Positions 53,510-63,000 of a DNA stretch of 64,000 nucleotides are shown here, piece after piece (position 1 is the stretch's first letter; each line of letters begins with the position of its first letter). The notes under the pieces were generated by a model. That model was not told the origin of the DNA and searched no databases. It was given only the letters and a program-made list of their open reading frames with translations. This stretch comes from Undibacterium paludis. Its GTDB lineage: Bacteria; Pseudomonadota; Gammaproteobacteria; Burkholderiales; Burkholderiaceae_D. Position numbers and translations under genes: made by a program. The stretch covers positions 53,861 to 117,860 of the forward strand of contig NZ_JAKZHX010000020.1 of NCBI RefSeq assembly GCF_022568815.1. Direction: 5' to 3'.

Positions 53510-54129
53510 AGCGAACTACTACCGTCATCGCGCTGTCACTCGCCACCCTGCTGCTGGCCGCCTGTTCCTCGCCGCCGGTAGAACACCTCTACCGCCTCGA
53601 CTATCCGCTGGCCAGCGCCAGCCAGGCCGAGGCACAGTATGAGCTCGTCATCGCCACCGTCAAACTGCCAGAGGCCGTCAACCGGCCGCAACTGGTCATC
53701 CAGAAATCCGCCACAGAATCCATCATCTCTGACGAACAGCGCTGGATCGCCCCGCTCGATGAACAGTTGACACTCTCCCTTATCGCCCACCTGCGCCAGC
53801 AGCTGCCAGACGCCTGGCTGTCCTCCGACACCGGCATCAGTGCAGGCATCGCCGCCAGCCCGGACAACAAACTGCCCCGCTACCAGGTCAGGGTACAGAT
53901 AGACCAGCTGCTCATCCACAGCGGCGAACAACTCACGCTCGAAGCGAGCTGGGTCATACTCGACCACAACCGCAAACTGCTCAGGCGCGAACACAAGGCA
54001 TTCACCAGCCGCCTCAACGGGCCAGCCTACGACGCCATCGCTCCCGCCATGTCAGAGGCAGCACGGCAACTGGCGGAACAAGTGGGGGTCAGTGTGTCAG
54101 CGGCACAAACTACACGTAAGACGATGTGA
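53506..54129 (+). CDS. pqiC: PqiC, outer-membrane lipoprotein
   Basis: 207 residues. Lipobox LLAACSS (Cys ~21). The ABC-transport-auxiliary domain starts EHLYRLDYPL. Overlaps pqiB by 4 bases. It completes the Pqi complex at the outer membrane. Confidence 0.88.
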   Translation: MKRTTTVIALSLATLLLAACSSPPVEHLYRLDYPLASASQAEAQYELVIATVKLPEAVNRPQLVIQKSATESIISDEQRWIAPLDEQLTLSLIAHLRQQLPDAWLSSDTGISAGIAASPDNKLPRYQVRVQIDQLLIHSGEQLTLEASWVILDHNRKLLRREHKAFTSRLNGPAYDAIAPAMSEAARQLAEQVGVSVSAAQTTRKTM

Positions 54130-54156
54130 ACACACAGATAAACACTGAATAACTGA

Positions 54157-54283
54157 GTAGGAACGGCTTGGGCCGCGAACAGCTTATAACATGACCACAA
54201 ACCGCCCCTCGGGCATTGCCGCGATCTATCCGATATCGCATTCACCAATACGGCCTGGTATTCGCGGCTAAAGCCGCTCCTAC
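54157..54283. repeat. REP-like doublet 2
   Basis: GTAGGAACGGCTTGGGCCGC and the inverted partner GCGGCTAAAGCCGCTCCTAC flank ~80 bases, downstream of pqiC. Confidence 0.82.
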
Positions 54284-54336
54284 CAACCCCATCTGGCTAA
54301 GCGAACCTGAGCCCACACTCACCATTGATTGACGTC

Positions 54337-54361
54337 ATTCCCGCGTGATTCTCGCGGGAAT
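54337..54361. repeat. ATTCCC-type inverted repeat 1
   Basis: ATTCCCGCG / CGCGGGAAT with a 7-base loop, followed by CCAGCGGCGTTCGCAAC. A related copy occurs at 55838-55862. The pattern resembles dRS3-like intergenic repeats of betaproteobacteria. Confidence 0.7.
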
Positions 54362-54534
54362 CCAGCGGCGTTCGCAACACACAAAGAATGCATCGCTACC
54401 CCGACATCGCACACCACTCAAGACGCTCTTCCGGCAAGCAAAGCAATTCCTGAATATCGGTATCAATATTCCAGGAAGAGATTCTCAACACATTAGCCCA
54501 GCCAGCCGGAATCCAGTAAAGACCGTAATCTCAA

Positions 54535-55371
54535 TCAAAACGGACGATAGTTGGCATCCAGCCAGGCCTTATCGTGCTTACTGTTATAGTCGGTGATCAG
54601 ATTCCGGCAAGTCACACCTGGCTCCATGACGCTGGTGTTCGTATATACATCTGGCGCTATGCAATAATTGTCGTAACCAATGTATGGATCGTTGGGCCCA
54701 GACGGATTCATTTCATGCCCCATGCCCAGCAAATGACCAAACTCATGGAAAACCGTGTTACGCAACACCGCGTCACGGGAGAGTGGCTGTCCATCCACAT
54801 TCTTCATTTGCATTACTTTATTGAGGCCACTCAAGTTGAAAAAAATCGTAGCAAAACGCGCCTTTCTATCCGTACTATTGCAGTTTTCAGGGTTATACCT
54901 TAGCGTGCCTTGTGCATCGGGAGACAAACACTGCACGTATTTGCCGTTCACCTTATTGTAAGTAATCGTATAAGCCAGCTGGCTGCGAGGGTCCATAGGA
55001 TTACTGATATTGCCAAAGTCAGCCGCGATAAACGCAACGTCGCCAGTTGCCCTTTGATCACTGAAGTAAGGCTCATCCAGGTTTGCGCCGCTTGCAGACA
55101 CGACGGTAAAACGTCCAGCTATTGCTTGCTGCAATGCAGCCAGATGGGGCTTTAACTCATCCAGAAACCTGTTGATGTCCGCCTGAGTTACCGTCGGCTT
55201 GCTGTTTGCATCCGGCGGCAATGCGTACAAGCGCGCACCGATATTCCGGTAATTGAAGCGGTAGCCCAAATCGCTGGGACCAGGCAGCTCCATCGTCTGG
55301 GCCGATGCTGTGCCGGATAAAGCCGCCAGGGGGAAAAGAGAGAGCAACAATAATTTAGATATTTTCTTCAT
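54535..55371 (-). CDS. Secreted metzincin zinc metalloprotease
   Basis: 278 residues from MKKISKLLLLSLFP, with a signal peptide ending in ASA. The zinc site HEFGHLLGMGH fits HExxHxxGxxH, and a Met-turn follows at SVMEPGVTC. Four Cys lie around YVQCLSP, ENCNST, NYCIAPD and VTCRN. It belongs to the metzincins (M10/M12-like) and is exported. A start 19 codons upstream is open but would bury the signal peptide. No inhibitor or secretion gene is adjacent. Confidence 0.82.
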   Translation of the reverse strand: MKKISKLLLLSLFPLAALSGTASAQTMELPGPSDLGYRFNYRNIGARLYALPPDANSKPTVTQADINRFLDELKPHLAALQQAIAGRFTVVSASGANLDEPYFSDQRATGDVAFIAADFGNISNPMDPRSQLAYTITYNKVNGKYVQCLSPDAQGTLRYNPENCNSTDRKARFATIFFNLSGLNKVMQMKNVDGQPLSRDAVLRNTVFHEFGHLLGMGHEMNPSGPNDPYIGYDNYCIAPDVYTNTSVMEPGVTCRNLITDYNSKHDKAWLDANYRPF

Positions 55372-55951
55372 AAAATAAGCATTCGATACAGTTAATAAAA
55401 TCGAGGCGTTCATCAATGAAACACACATTAAGCAATATCATTCTTGAATGACAAACACACAAGAAGTTGCATTTTGACACTAAAATTTCCAAGAAGCAAA
55501 TACAATTTCATAACATATTGCTTTTTTGAAAATCCCTTGAAGCTGTTAACTGCTGAAAAATAAAGGTGACCAGGCGTTGCCAGCCAGGTTGGCGTTATGG
55601 AAGCCCCCCCTTGCAAGAGGGAGCTGATCGACAGAAAGTACGTTAGTACCAGGTTTGACGTTCGGGAGGCGCAACAACGCCAGGCTGATTTTGCAGCAGC
55701 TTCTTGGAACAATTCAGATCAGGATGACCCAGATGGTCGTTGAATTTGCTTTTGATTAAATCAGTCCGCTACAGATTATTTCTGACATGCCCACCTGGTG
55801 CAGCAAACCTTAATCACGCCCATACGTCATTAACGTCATTCCCGCATGCTTCTGGCAGGAGTCCAGCGTCGTTCGCAACAAGTAAAGACAGTATCAATAC
55901 TGCAACATCGAACACCACGAACGACAGGACATATAGGCGATCTCTACAACA
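55372..55951. other. Intergenic region without a supported gene
   Basis: Open frames here are short and lack domains. The only element seen is the ATTCCC repeat at 55838-55862. The protease promoter should lie just past 55371. Confidence 0.5.
55838..55862. repeat. ATTCCC-type inverted repeat 2
   Basis: ATTCCCGCATGCTTCTGGCA followed by GGAGTCCAGCGTCGTTCGCA. A diverged copy of the repeat at 54337, sharing the flanking CGTCATTCCCGC and CCAGCG.CGTTCGCAAC. Confidence 0.65.
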
Positions 55952-56260
55952 TCAGACGTTCTTCACCCACATTGGCGTCAACGCCGTGATCTGCGGCGGG
56001 CCAGACAGCAATGCTTCCACCTCGTCCAGATAAGCCGCATAGATGGCCGTCTTTAAAAACTCCTGCGAAGCTTCGGCACTACTGTATTGCTGAAAAGCGC
56101 AGATGACATCCGGATCAGCATTGTCAAAGCAATAGAAACAGGCCAGGTGACCAGGGTTGGCCGCAATGGCCGGGACCATGTGTTTTTCCCGGACCTGGCG
56201 CACCTCATCACGCTTGTCTGCCTGGGTCTTGTGTTTGATAATGACTGCAAAAGAACTCAT
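55952..56260 (-). CDS. ABM-family (antibiotic biosynthesis monooxygenase-like) protein
   Basis: 102 residues from MSSFAVIIKHKTQADKRDEV, with CAGGAA upstream. The ferredoxin-like ABM fold is visible (IAANPGHLACFYCFDNADPD, AFQQYSSAEASQEFLKT). These small dimeric proteins include quinol monooxygenases. The exact role is open. Confidence 0.82.
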   Translation of the reverse strand: MSSFAVIIKHKTQADKRDEVRQVREKHMVPAIAANPGHLACFYCFDNADPDVICAFQQYSSAEASQEFLKTAIYAAYLDEVEALLSGPPQITALTPMWVKNV

Positions 56261-56553
56261 GGGGATTCCTGTCAGGTGTTCGCAAAATAAAAAAGCCGGA
56301 TGCGGCGGACCTGCACAGATAGTCCCGGTTACAGGCTCCGTCATGCACACCGCCAGCCTGATCGATTTTTCAACATGAACAGGAAACTTTTTCTCTCAGG
56401 CAAATTCAACATGTCCCCATTGCATGTTGCGGACCACGCACCGGGAAACAGGATGCCAGCGGGTACTCCTTGACACAGATCAATTGACATTACCGACAGC
56501 TATGCGATATTGAACACAGGCATAGACGCTATGCCCCGTACAGCGCCCTTCAT
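56261..56553. other. Intergenic region upstream of fdsB
   Basis: I see no gene. The promoter of fdsBA should lie here, but I could not identify a specific regulator site. No fdsG-like gene precedes fdsB. Confidence 0.45.
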
Positions 56554-58029
56554 ATGGAACATATGGACCACATCCTTGCACGGCTTGCCAGCGACAGTTT
56601 TTACCACTTGTCCCATGCTTCCCTGGCGGGCAGCCGCTGTCAGGGCCTGGCCTGCTTTGCTGCACAGCAGCATGATCCAGCAGGCTGGAAGCAGGCATGC
56701 CATGGTCAGCCTGTCGTATTTTGCCTGGGGCAATGCTATCGCGGCCCGGCACGGCAGGGTGAGGATGCACTTCCCCATATCGCCAGCCATGCCCGCGCAT
56801 CAGTCTTGCTGGACAATGTCGCGCGGGCTGCAGTGCTTGATCTGGCCGAGTATTGCAGGACAGGCGGCGGACAGGCATTGCATCAGGTCTTGCGCATGGA
56901 CAGCGCCGCAGTCATACAGCAGATCAGCGCTTCAGGCTTGCGTGGCCGTGGCGGCGCCGCCTTCCCTACGGGTCTCAAATGGCAATTGCTGGCCGCGCAA
57001 GAAGCTGACTGCAAATACCTTGTCGCCAATGCCGATGAAGGTGACCCCGGCAGCTTTAGCGACCGCCTGCTGATGGAGAGAGACCCTTACCGTCTGATAG
57101 AAGCCATGCTCATCGCTGGCATTACCGTCGGTGCAAAACAAGCTTACCTCTACCTGCGTCGAGAATATGAGCAAACAGCCAGTATCTTGCAGGCGGCAAT
57201 TGCACAGGCGCGGGCAGCAGGCTGGCTGGGCCAGCATGTACTCGGCAGCGTACACGCCTTTGAAATGCATCTCATCATCGGCAAAGGCAGCTACCTGTGC
57301 GGTGAAGAAACCGCCATGCTCAATGCCATCGAAGGCAGGCGACCAGAAGCCAGACTGCGCCCGCCGCAAATCACCGAACTGGGTTTATACAGCAAACCCA
57401 CGCTGGTCAATAATGTTGAAACCCTGTGCGCCGTCCCCTGGATTATCACCCACGGCGCTGCCGCCTACGCGGCCCTGGGCACACCAGAAAGCCCAGGCAC
57501 CAAGCTCTTGTCACTCAATTCCGTCTTCAAACGGCCTGGCCTGTATGAAGTCGAATTTGGCATCAGCCTGCGTGACATCGTCGACAAGCTCGGCCTGGGC
57601 CTGAAACAAGGCCAGCTCAAGGGCTTGATGATAGGCGGCCCCTTGGCGGGCTTGATACCGCCGCAATTGCTCGATACCCCACTGGCCTATCAAAGCCTGC
57701 AGCAGATTGGCGGCGCGGTCGGCCATGGCGGTGTCATCGCCTTTGATGACAGTTGCAGCATTGCCGAGCTGGTGGCGCAGGTATTTCGCTTTGGCGCATT
57801 TGAATCCTGCGGCAAATGCACGCCCTGCCATCGCGGCGCAGCAGAAATAGCCCTCCACTTTGACGACATACTGCATGGTGGACGCTGGAATGCAAGTCGC
57901 TGGCAGGCCCTGGTAACAGCATTGGCTGATGCCAGCCTGTGCGGCCACGGGCGCGGCCTGGCAGAGTTCGCCCAGTCAATTCAACGCCACTATCATGCGG
58001 AGTTGCAGACATGCTTCACATCCGTATAA
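56554..58029 (+). CDS. fdsB: NAD-dependent formate dehydrogenase, diaphorase subunit FdsB
   Basis: 491 residues, NuoF/HoxF-like. An N-terminal thioredoxin-like part (~1-90) is followed by the FMN site GLRGRGGAAFPTGLKW, the NAD part (GKGSYLCGEETAMLNAIEGR) and a [4Fe-4S] site CGKCTPC plus a distal LCGHG Cys. It would pass electrons from formate to NAD+. The usual partner FdsG ([2Fe-2S]) is not encoded upstream. The start is set by homology length; no good ribosome site is seen. Confidence 0.88.
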   Translation: MEHMDHILARLASDSFYHLSHASLAGSRCQGLACFAAQQHDPAGWKQACHGQPVVFCLGQCYRGPARQGEDALPHIASHARASVLLDNVARAAVLDLAEYCRTGGGQALHQVLRMDSAAVIQQISASGLRGRGGAAFPTGLKWQLLAAQEADCKYLVANADEGDPGSFSDRLLMERDPYRLIEAMLIAGITVGAKQAYLYLRREYEQTASILQAAIAQARAAGWLGQHVLGSVHAFEMHLIIGKGSYLCGEETAMLNAIEGRRPEARLRPPQITELGLYSKPTLVNNVETLCAVPWIITHGAAAYAALGTPESPGTKLLSLNSVFKRPGLYEVEFGISLRDIVDKLGLGLKQGQLKGLMIGGPLAGLIPPQLLDTPLAYQSLQQIGGAVGHGGVIAFDDSCSIAELVAQVFRFGAFESCGKCTPCHRGAAEIALHFDDILHGGRWNASRWQALVTALADASLCGHGRGLAEFAQSIQRHYHAELQTCFTSV

Positions 58030-60689
58030 ATGGCCAGGCATGCACCGTCGCAGAAGGCAGCAGCCTCTTGCAGGCCTTGCGCGACCAGGGCTGCCAGCCA
58101 CCCCACCCCTGCCATGACGGCAGACTCAAACCCATAGGCGCATGCAGGCTGTGCCTGGTGGAAGTTGAAGGGCAAGCCCGCCCCGTCCCCAGTTGCGCCA
58201 CCGCCGTCACTGAGGGCATGGTTGTGCACACAGCGACAGCCCGCCTGCAATCGCTGCTGCATACCAACCTCTCGCTAATGGCGGATTGCTATCCTGTCAC
58301 GGCAGTGAGTGAACAGGCTGAACACCCCCTCCATCAATTGCTGATTCAACATGGCGCGAACGCTGGCAGCAATCTCCATGTCCCCATTTTCAAGGACGAC
58401 AGCCACCCCTATCTGGGCATAGCCATGGACAGGTGCATACACTGCCAGCGCTGCGTACGCATCTGTGATGAAGTACAGGGGCAATTTGTCTGGAGAGTCT
58501 GGGGCAAGGGTGAGCAAACCCATATCGCCCCGGCCGATGGCAAGAGCCTGCTCAGCAGCGGCTGCGTCTCATGCGGGGCCTGCGCCGACACCTGCCCGAC
58601 CGGCGCCATTTTTGACAAGCGCAGCACCGGTCCGGTTGATCACTGGACCAAAACCACCTGCGTGTATTGCGGCGTCGGTTGCCAGATGGAAGTCGCCAGC
58701 CACGACAACAAAGTCGTCGCCATCAAACCAGCAAGCAGCCCTGTCAATCATGCTCACCTGTGCGTCAAGGGCCGTTACGCCTACGACTTTAGCCATTCAC
58801 CAGAACGCGTCACCCAGCCCCTGCTGCGCAAGAACGGTGACTGGCATGTCGTTTCATGGGAAGAAGCCCTGGCCTTCACCGCCAGCCGCCTGCAAGAACT
58901 GCGCAGCAAATACGGCGCAGACAGCCTGGGCGTATTGGGCTCAGCCCGCGCCACCAACGAAGAAAACTATCTTGCGCAGAAATTCGCCCGCGTAGTGCTG
59001 GGCACCAACAATGTCGATTGCTGCGCCAGGGTTTGCCATCAGCCATCCGCCAAGGCTCTCAAGACCATGCTGGGTACGGGCGCGGCGACCAATTCATTCG
59101 ATGACATAGAACACACCAGCCTGTTCATGCTATGCGGTTGCAACCCGACAGAAAACCACCCCATCATCGGCACCCGCATCAAACAGGCAGTGCGCGCCGG
59201 GGCTGGCCTCATCGTCATCGATCCGCGCCGTACCGAGCTGGCAGCCTGCGCCGACATCCACCTGGCCTTGCGCCCCGGCACCAACGTGCTGCTGTTCAAT
59301 GCCATGGCCGCGACCCTGCTGGAAGAGGGTTTGCAGGATGACGACTACATCGCCATGCGCGTTGACGGCCTGGCAGATTTTCGCAGTTTCATCACAGCCT
59401 ATGCGCCTGAAAAGATTGCCAGCCAGTGCGGTGTCAATGCCAACGACATACGCCGTGCTGCGCGCATGTATGCACAAGCCAGGCCCGCCATGTGTTTTCA
59501 TGGCCTTGGTATGACAGAACACCTGCAAGGCACGCAAGGCGTCATGAGCCTGATCAACCTCGCCCTGCTGACCGGTAACCTGGGCAAGCGCGGCAGCGGC
59601 ATCAACCCCTTGCGCGGCCAAAACAATGTCCAGGGTTCAGCCCAGATGGGTTGTGAACCCGCTTCGCTGACAGGCGCACAAAACCTGGCCGATGCCAAAG
59701 TCCGCGCCAGCTTCGAGCAAGCCTGGGGCAGCAGCCTGCCAGCAAGCGCAGGGCTGGATTTGCCTGCCATGCTGGCAGCTGCCAGTTCGGGTAAATTCAA
59801 AGCCATGTGGGTCATGGGCTATGACATCGCCATGTCCATGCCCAATGCCAATCAAACCCTGGCTGCCCTGGCGCAGCTGGAACTCGTCATCGTGCAAGAC
59901 CTCTTCCTCAACGAAACGGCCAGGGCCGCGGGCCATGTCTTCTTCCCAGCCGCCAGCAATTTTGAAAAAGACGGCAGCTTCATGAATGCCGACCGTCGCG
60001 TACAAAGAGTCAGGCAGGTCGTCAACAGCCCTGGTGAGGCAAAGCCGGACTGGCAGATCATCACCGAACTGGCCAGGCACATGGGCCATGAGCAGGGCTT
60101 CACATTCAAGGACCCGCAAGCCATCTGGGATGAAATACGCAGCGTCTGGCCTGCCAGTACCGGTCTCAGTTACCAGCGCCTGCAAAACGAAAGCCTGCAA
60201 TGGCCCTGCCCCGCGACTGCCGACGACAATCATCCCGGCACCGCCATCCTGCACCAGCAAGGTTTTGGAGTTGGCCCCAAAGCAAGCCTGGCCTGCATCG
60301 CCTATCAACCCACGGCAGAAGTCTGCGATGATGACTACCCCCTGCTACTGACAACAGGCCGCGAGCTGTATCACTTCAATGCAGGCACCATGACTTACCG
60401 TACCCCCAATGCGCAACTCAAACCCACCGACACCCTCGACATCTCACCCGCCGACGCCCGGCAACTGAACCTTGCAGAAGGCCAGCAAGCCGAGGTCAGC
60501 AGCCGTTATGGCGCAGCCATCCTGCCAGTCCACATCACAGACAAAATGCAGGTCGGCCAGTTGTTTTGCAGCTTCCACCGGGCAGACCTCAACGTCAATG
60601 CGCTGACCTCAGCTTATTGCGACAACCTGGTGCATGCGCCAGAGTACAAGGTCACGGCAGTGAGAGTGAAGCGGGTGAGCGCGAGATAG
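58011..60689 (+). CDS. fdsA: Formate dehydrogenase catalytic subunit FdsA (molybdenum)
   Basis: 892 residues from MLHIRINGQACTV, overlapping fdsB by 19 bases. Domains in order: [2Fe-2S] (CHDGRLKPIGACRLC), His/Cys cluster region, two [4Fe-4S] (CIHCQRCVRIC; CVSCGACADTCPTGA), a further [4Fe-4S] (CVYCGVGC ... LCVKGRY), then the bis-MGD fold. The Mo-binding residue is Cys in ARVCHQPSA, not selenocysteine. It oxidises formate to CO2. The accessory genes fdsC and fdsD do not follow. Confidence 0.93.
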   Translation: MLHIRINGQACTVAEGSSLLQALRDQGCQPPHPCHDGRLKPIGACRLCLVEVEGQARPVPSCATAVTEGMVVHTATARLQSLLHTNLSLMADCYPVTAVSEQAEHPLHQLLIQHGANAGSNLHVPIFKDDSHPYLGIAMDRCIHCQRCVRICDEVQGQFVWRVWGKGEQTHIAPADGKSLLSSGCVSCGACADTCPTGAIFDKRSTGPVDHWTKTTCVYCGVGCQMEVASHDNKVVAIKPASSPVNHAHLCVKGRYAYDFSHSPERVTQPLLRKNGDWHVVSWEEALAFTASRLQELRSKYGADSLGVLGSARATNEENYLAQKFARVVLGTNNVDCCARVCHQPSAKALKTMLGTGAATNSFDDIEHTSLFMLCGCNPTENHPIIGTRIKQAVRAGAGLIVIDPRRTELAACADIHLALRPGTNVLLFNAMAATLLEEGLQDDDYIAMRVDGLADFRSFITAYAPEKIASQCGVNANDIRRAARMYAQARPAMCFHGLGMTEHLQGTQGVMSLINLALLTGNLGKRGSGINPLRGQNNVQGSAQMGCEPASLTGAQNLADAKVRASFEQAWGSSLPASAGLDLPAMLAAASSGKFKAMWVMGYDIAMSMPNANQTLAALAQLELVIVQDLFLNETARAAGHVFFPAASNFEKDGSFMNADRRVQRVRQVVNSPGEAKPDWQIITELARHMGHEQGFTFKDPQAIWDEIRSVWPASTGLSYQRLQNESLQWPCPATADDNHPGTAILHQQGFGVGPKASLACIAYQPTAEVCDDDYPLLLTTGRELYHFNAGTMTYRTPNAQLKPTDTLDISPADARQLNLAEGQQAEVSSRYGAAILPVHITDKMQVGQLFCSFHRADLNVNALTSAYCDNLVHAPEYKVTAVRVKRVSAR

Positions 60690-60712
60690 TTGCGTGATTT
60701 TCCCGACGCCCC

Positions 60713-61351
60713 TCAGCTAAACATGATGGCCGTCTTGTGTTCCAGACTCAGGCGGGCGCACTCAAACATGAGCAGCCAGGTTTCAAGCTCACGGTAACAG
60801 CCTTCCTCCTCTTCTCCCGATTCAGCGATGCGCGCCGCTTCGGCATCACTCAGTTTCCCCTGCTCCAGTTGTATGCCGAGCGCCGGGGCAACCAGTATCA
60901 ACTCCTCCATCAGACGGTAAGACGACCCCAGCATGCCGCCAGGCAGGGCAACATCCTCATCGCTGGCGAACAAGACCTCAGCAAAATCGACCGGCACATA
61001 AAACCCTTCGGCATCGGAATGGCAGACCAGATGGCTGCTCAGGTCATCATATTCAGCCTGCAATGCCTCATCTTCACCAGGGTCAACACCATCGGCCAGC
61101 GGCATCGCCACCCAGCCCGGGTCCGCCTTGCGGCGTGCATAGGCACGACGCAGATAATGCAGGAAGGAATAAGGGAAACCGTCAATCTGCGCACGACTCA
61201 CCAGTGGCGGCAAACTCTGCGGTTCTTCATGTGCAGGCAAACCCTCTTCGGCCAGCACCGCGTTGATCGCTGCAAAACCGTCAGCCAGCCACGCCGCCCC
61301 TTCTTCATCGTCCTGTTTCGCCAGAACACCTACACAAATTGCCAGACCCAT
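60713..61351 (-). CDS. Protein of unknown function, acidic
   Basis: 212 residues (MGLAICVGVLAKQDDEEGAA). Soluble, very acidic, with helical segments (FLHYLRRAYARRKADPGWVA; ELETWLLMFECARLSLEHK). No domain recognised. It converges with fdsA, 23 bases apart. Not part of the formate operon. Confidence 0.65.
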   Translation of the reverse strand: MGLAICVGVLAKQDDEEGAAWLADGFAAINAVLAEEGLPAHEEPQSLPPLVSRAQIDGFPYSFLHYLRRAYARRKADPGWVAMPLADGVDPGEDEALQAEYDDLSSHLVCHSDAEGFYVPVDFAEVLFASDEDVALPGGMLGSSYRLMEELILVAPALGIQLEQGKLSDAEAARIAESGEEEEGCYRELETWLLMFECARLSLEHKTAIMFS

Positions 61352-61647
61352 GGTTTCCTTTCATCCATACGCACGCGGAATGACATGCGTTTTTATGCTG
61401 CACATGTTAGCCCACGCACAACAGTGATGGCAATCCATCTCAAAAAACAGCTTCCTGTCCGGCTCAGACAAAGACACGGCATTGCATATTTTTTGAGCAG
61501 ATTATTGGTAATCCATGGAACAAAGCGCCATTTGCCACCACTCAAAAAATGCCATGGTGAAGAAACTGCAACCGCTGAACAACGAATCTGGTGGACTGAG
61601 ACAGTCCCATATACAAACCGAGCAAACTGAGCAAACTGAGGATTAAC
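61352..61647. other. Intergenic region without a supported gene
   Basis: Nothing beyond short spurious frames. The tail (GAGCAAACTGAGCAAACTGAGG) has a small direct repeat and supplies the ribosome site CTGAGG for the next gene. Confidence 0.5.
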
Positions 61648-62613
61648 ATGACATCTATCGGCCCTTTTTCTGGCGAAGCCATCTATATCGACCCCTCGCT
61701 TTACCACATAAAAGACATGGGGACATTCACGAATTTCAACTCGCCCCAGGGGGATAAACCATTCAAGATGGAGCAAGGCGACATCCTTGACCCTGAACTC
61801 GACAAATCCGTGCCAGGGACGGGGAGCGAGGGCTCACAGGACTTACAATCGCAAAAATTGACCGACCTGCTCCAGATGCTGCTCCCCCTGCTGACAGAAC
61901 TCCTCCCCCTGCTTAAATCAGGCACAGCGGGCGACGCATCACAAATACAAAACCCGGACCTGGATACGACAGATAACCAGCACCCAGGCCCATCCAAATA
62001 CGCAAACTTCGCAGCAACACCAGCGAAAACGCAGGGGCCAACCACCCAGCCAACCGGCCAGGCAACATCGGCAGGCGGCGGCATCTCCAATACCGCCGCC
62101 AGCGCCAATCCCCAGGTAGGACAATGGAATGAACAGATAGCCGCCGCCTCAAAAGCCAGCGGCCTCGACCCCAACCTGATCGGCGCGCAGATCTGGGCAG
62201 AGTCACGCGGCAACATGAACACCCACACCCAGAACGTGGACGGCACCACCGACCACGGCCTCATGCAGATCGGCCAGGAACGCTGGAACCGCGACATCGT
62301 CCCCCACCTGAGCGCAGAAGAAAAAGAAAAAATCCAGCAAGCCACCGGAAAATCCGCCGACAAGCTCGACGTGACCCAACCGCTCGATAACGTCGTCGCC
62401 GGCTCCTTCCACATCAAGCACTGCATCGATAAATTTGACGGCAACGTCGACAAAGGCCTGCGCTACTACAACACCGGCGACGCCAACGGCGCTGGCAGCT
62501 CCGGCTATGTCTCCAACGTCAAGGAATACATGCACGAACTCCAGGCCGGCGAAGTACTGAAATCAGACCCCTACAGCGGCGCAAACGGCACGGCACAGGC
62601 AGGGGTGGTTTAA
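61648..62613 (+). CDS. Transglycosylase (SLT-type) protein without signal peptide
   Basis: 321 residues. Residues 1-150 are disordered with one amphipathic Leu-rich stretch (LTDLLQMLLPLLTELLPLLK). The C-terminal half is a lytic transglycosylase domain: catalytic Glu in IWAESRGNMN, then HGLMQIGQERW and RYYNTGDANGAGSSGYVSNV. There is no signal peptide. Such architecture is known in type III secretion-associated wall hydrolases (HpaH/harpin-like) and in some toxins, but no secretion gene is nearby. Confidence 0.75.
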   Translation: MTSIGPFSGEAIYIDPSLYHIKDMGTFTNFNSPQGDKPFKMEQGDILDPELDKSVPGTGSEGSQDLQSQKLTDLLQMLLPLLTELLPLLKSGTAGDASQIQNPDLDTTDNQHPGPSKYANFAATPAKTQGPTTQPTGQATSAGGGISNTAASANPQVGQWNEQIAAASKASGLDPNLIGAQIWAESRGNMNTHTQNVDGTTDHGLMQIGQERWNRDIVPHLSAEEKEKIQQATGKSADKLDVTQPLDNVVAGSFHIKHCIDKFDGNVDKGLRYYNTGDANGAGSSGYVSNVKEYMHELQAGEVLKSDPYSGANGTAQAGVV

Positions 62614-62665
62614 AGCATTGAAGACATGCCTGATCTTGCAGCGCTGCAAGCAGGCATCATTTCAC

Positions 62666-62768
62666 GTAGGAACGGCTTCAGCCGCGAACAGACAGCGTAA
62701 GCCAGCACAACGGTACCCTAGCGCACATGGCCCATGCAGAAATTGTTCGCGATTGAGGCCATTCCTAC
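62666..62768. repeat. REP-like doublet 3
   Basis: GTAGGAACGGCTTCAGCCGC and a more diverged inverted partner (GCGATTGAGGCCATTCCTAC), after the transglycosylase gene. Confidence 0.78.
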
Positions 62769-63000
62769 AAAATATACGACCGCCATACAATTAATCAGCG
62801 ATTTCCATTTAACTTCAAAAACCACGTTGAAAAATTCTTTACCAACATCCAGAATACTCTGCACTCCAGTCAAAAGCAGGCTCCCAATCCACCATGTCAT
62901 TACGATCCGGCATGTGATATATTTTTCAATCACGCTTACATTACAATCCGGCTAGTTGGCGTGACTAAAAAAAACTGATTTGCAGTTAAATTTACACAAT

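Noticed and set aside
55428..55712. 94-codon minus-strand frame upstream of the metalloprotease
   Set aside because: No domain, no ribosome site and poor coding character; likely chance.
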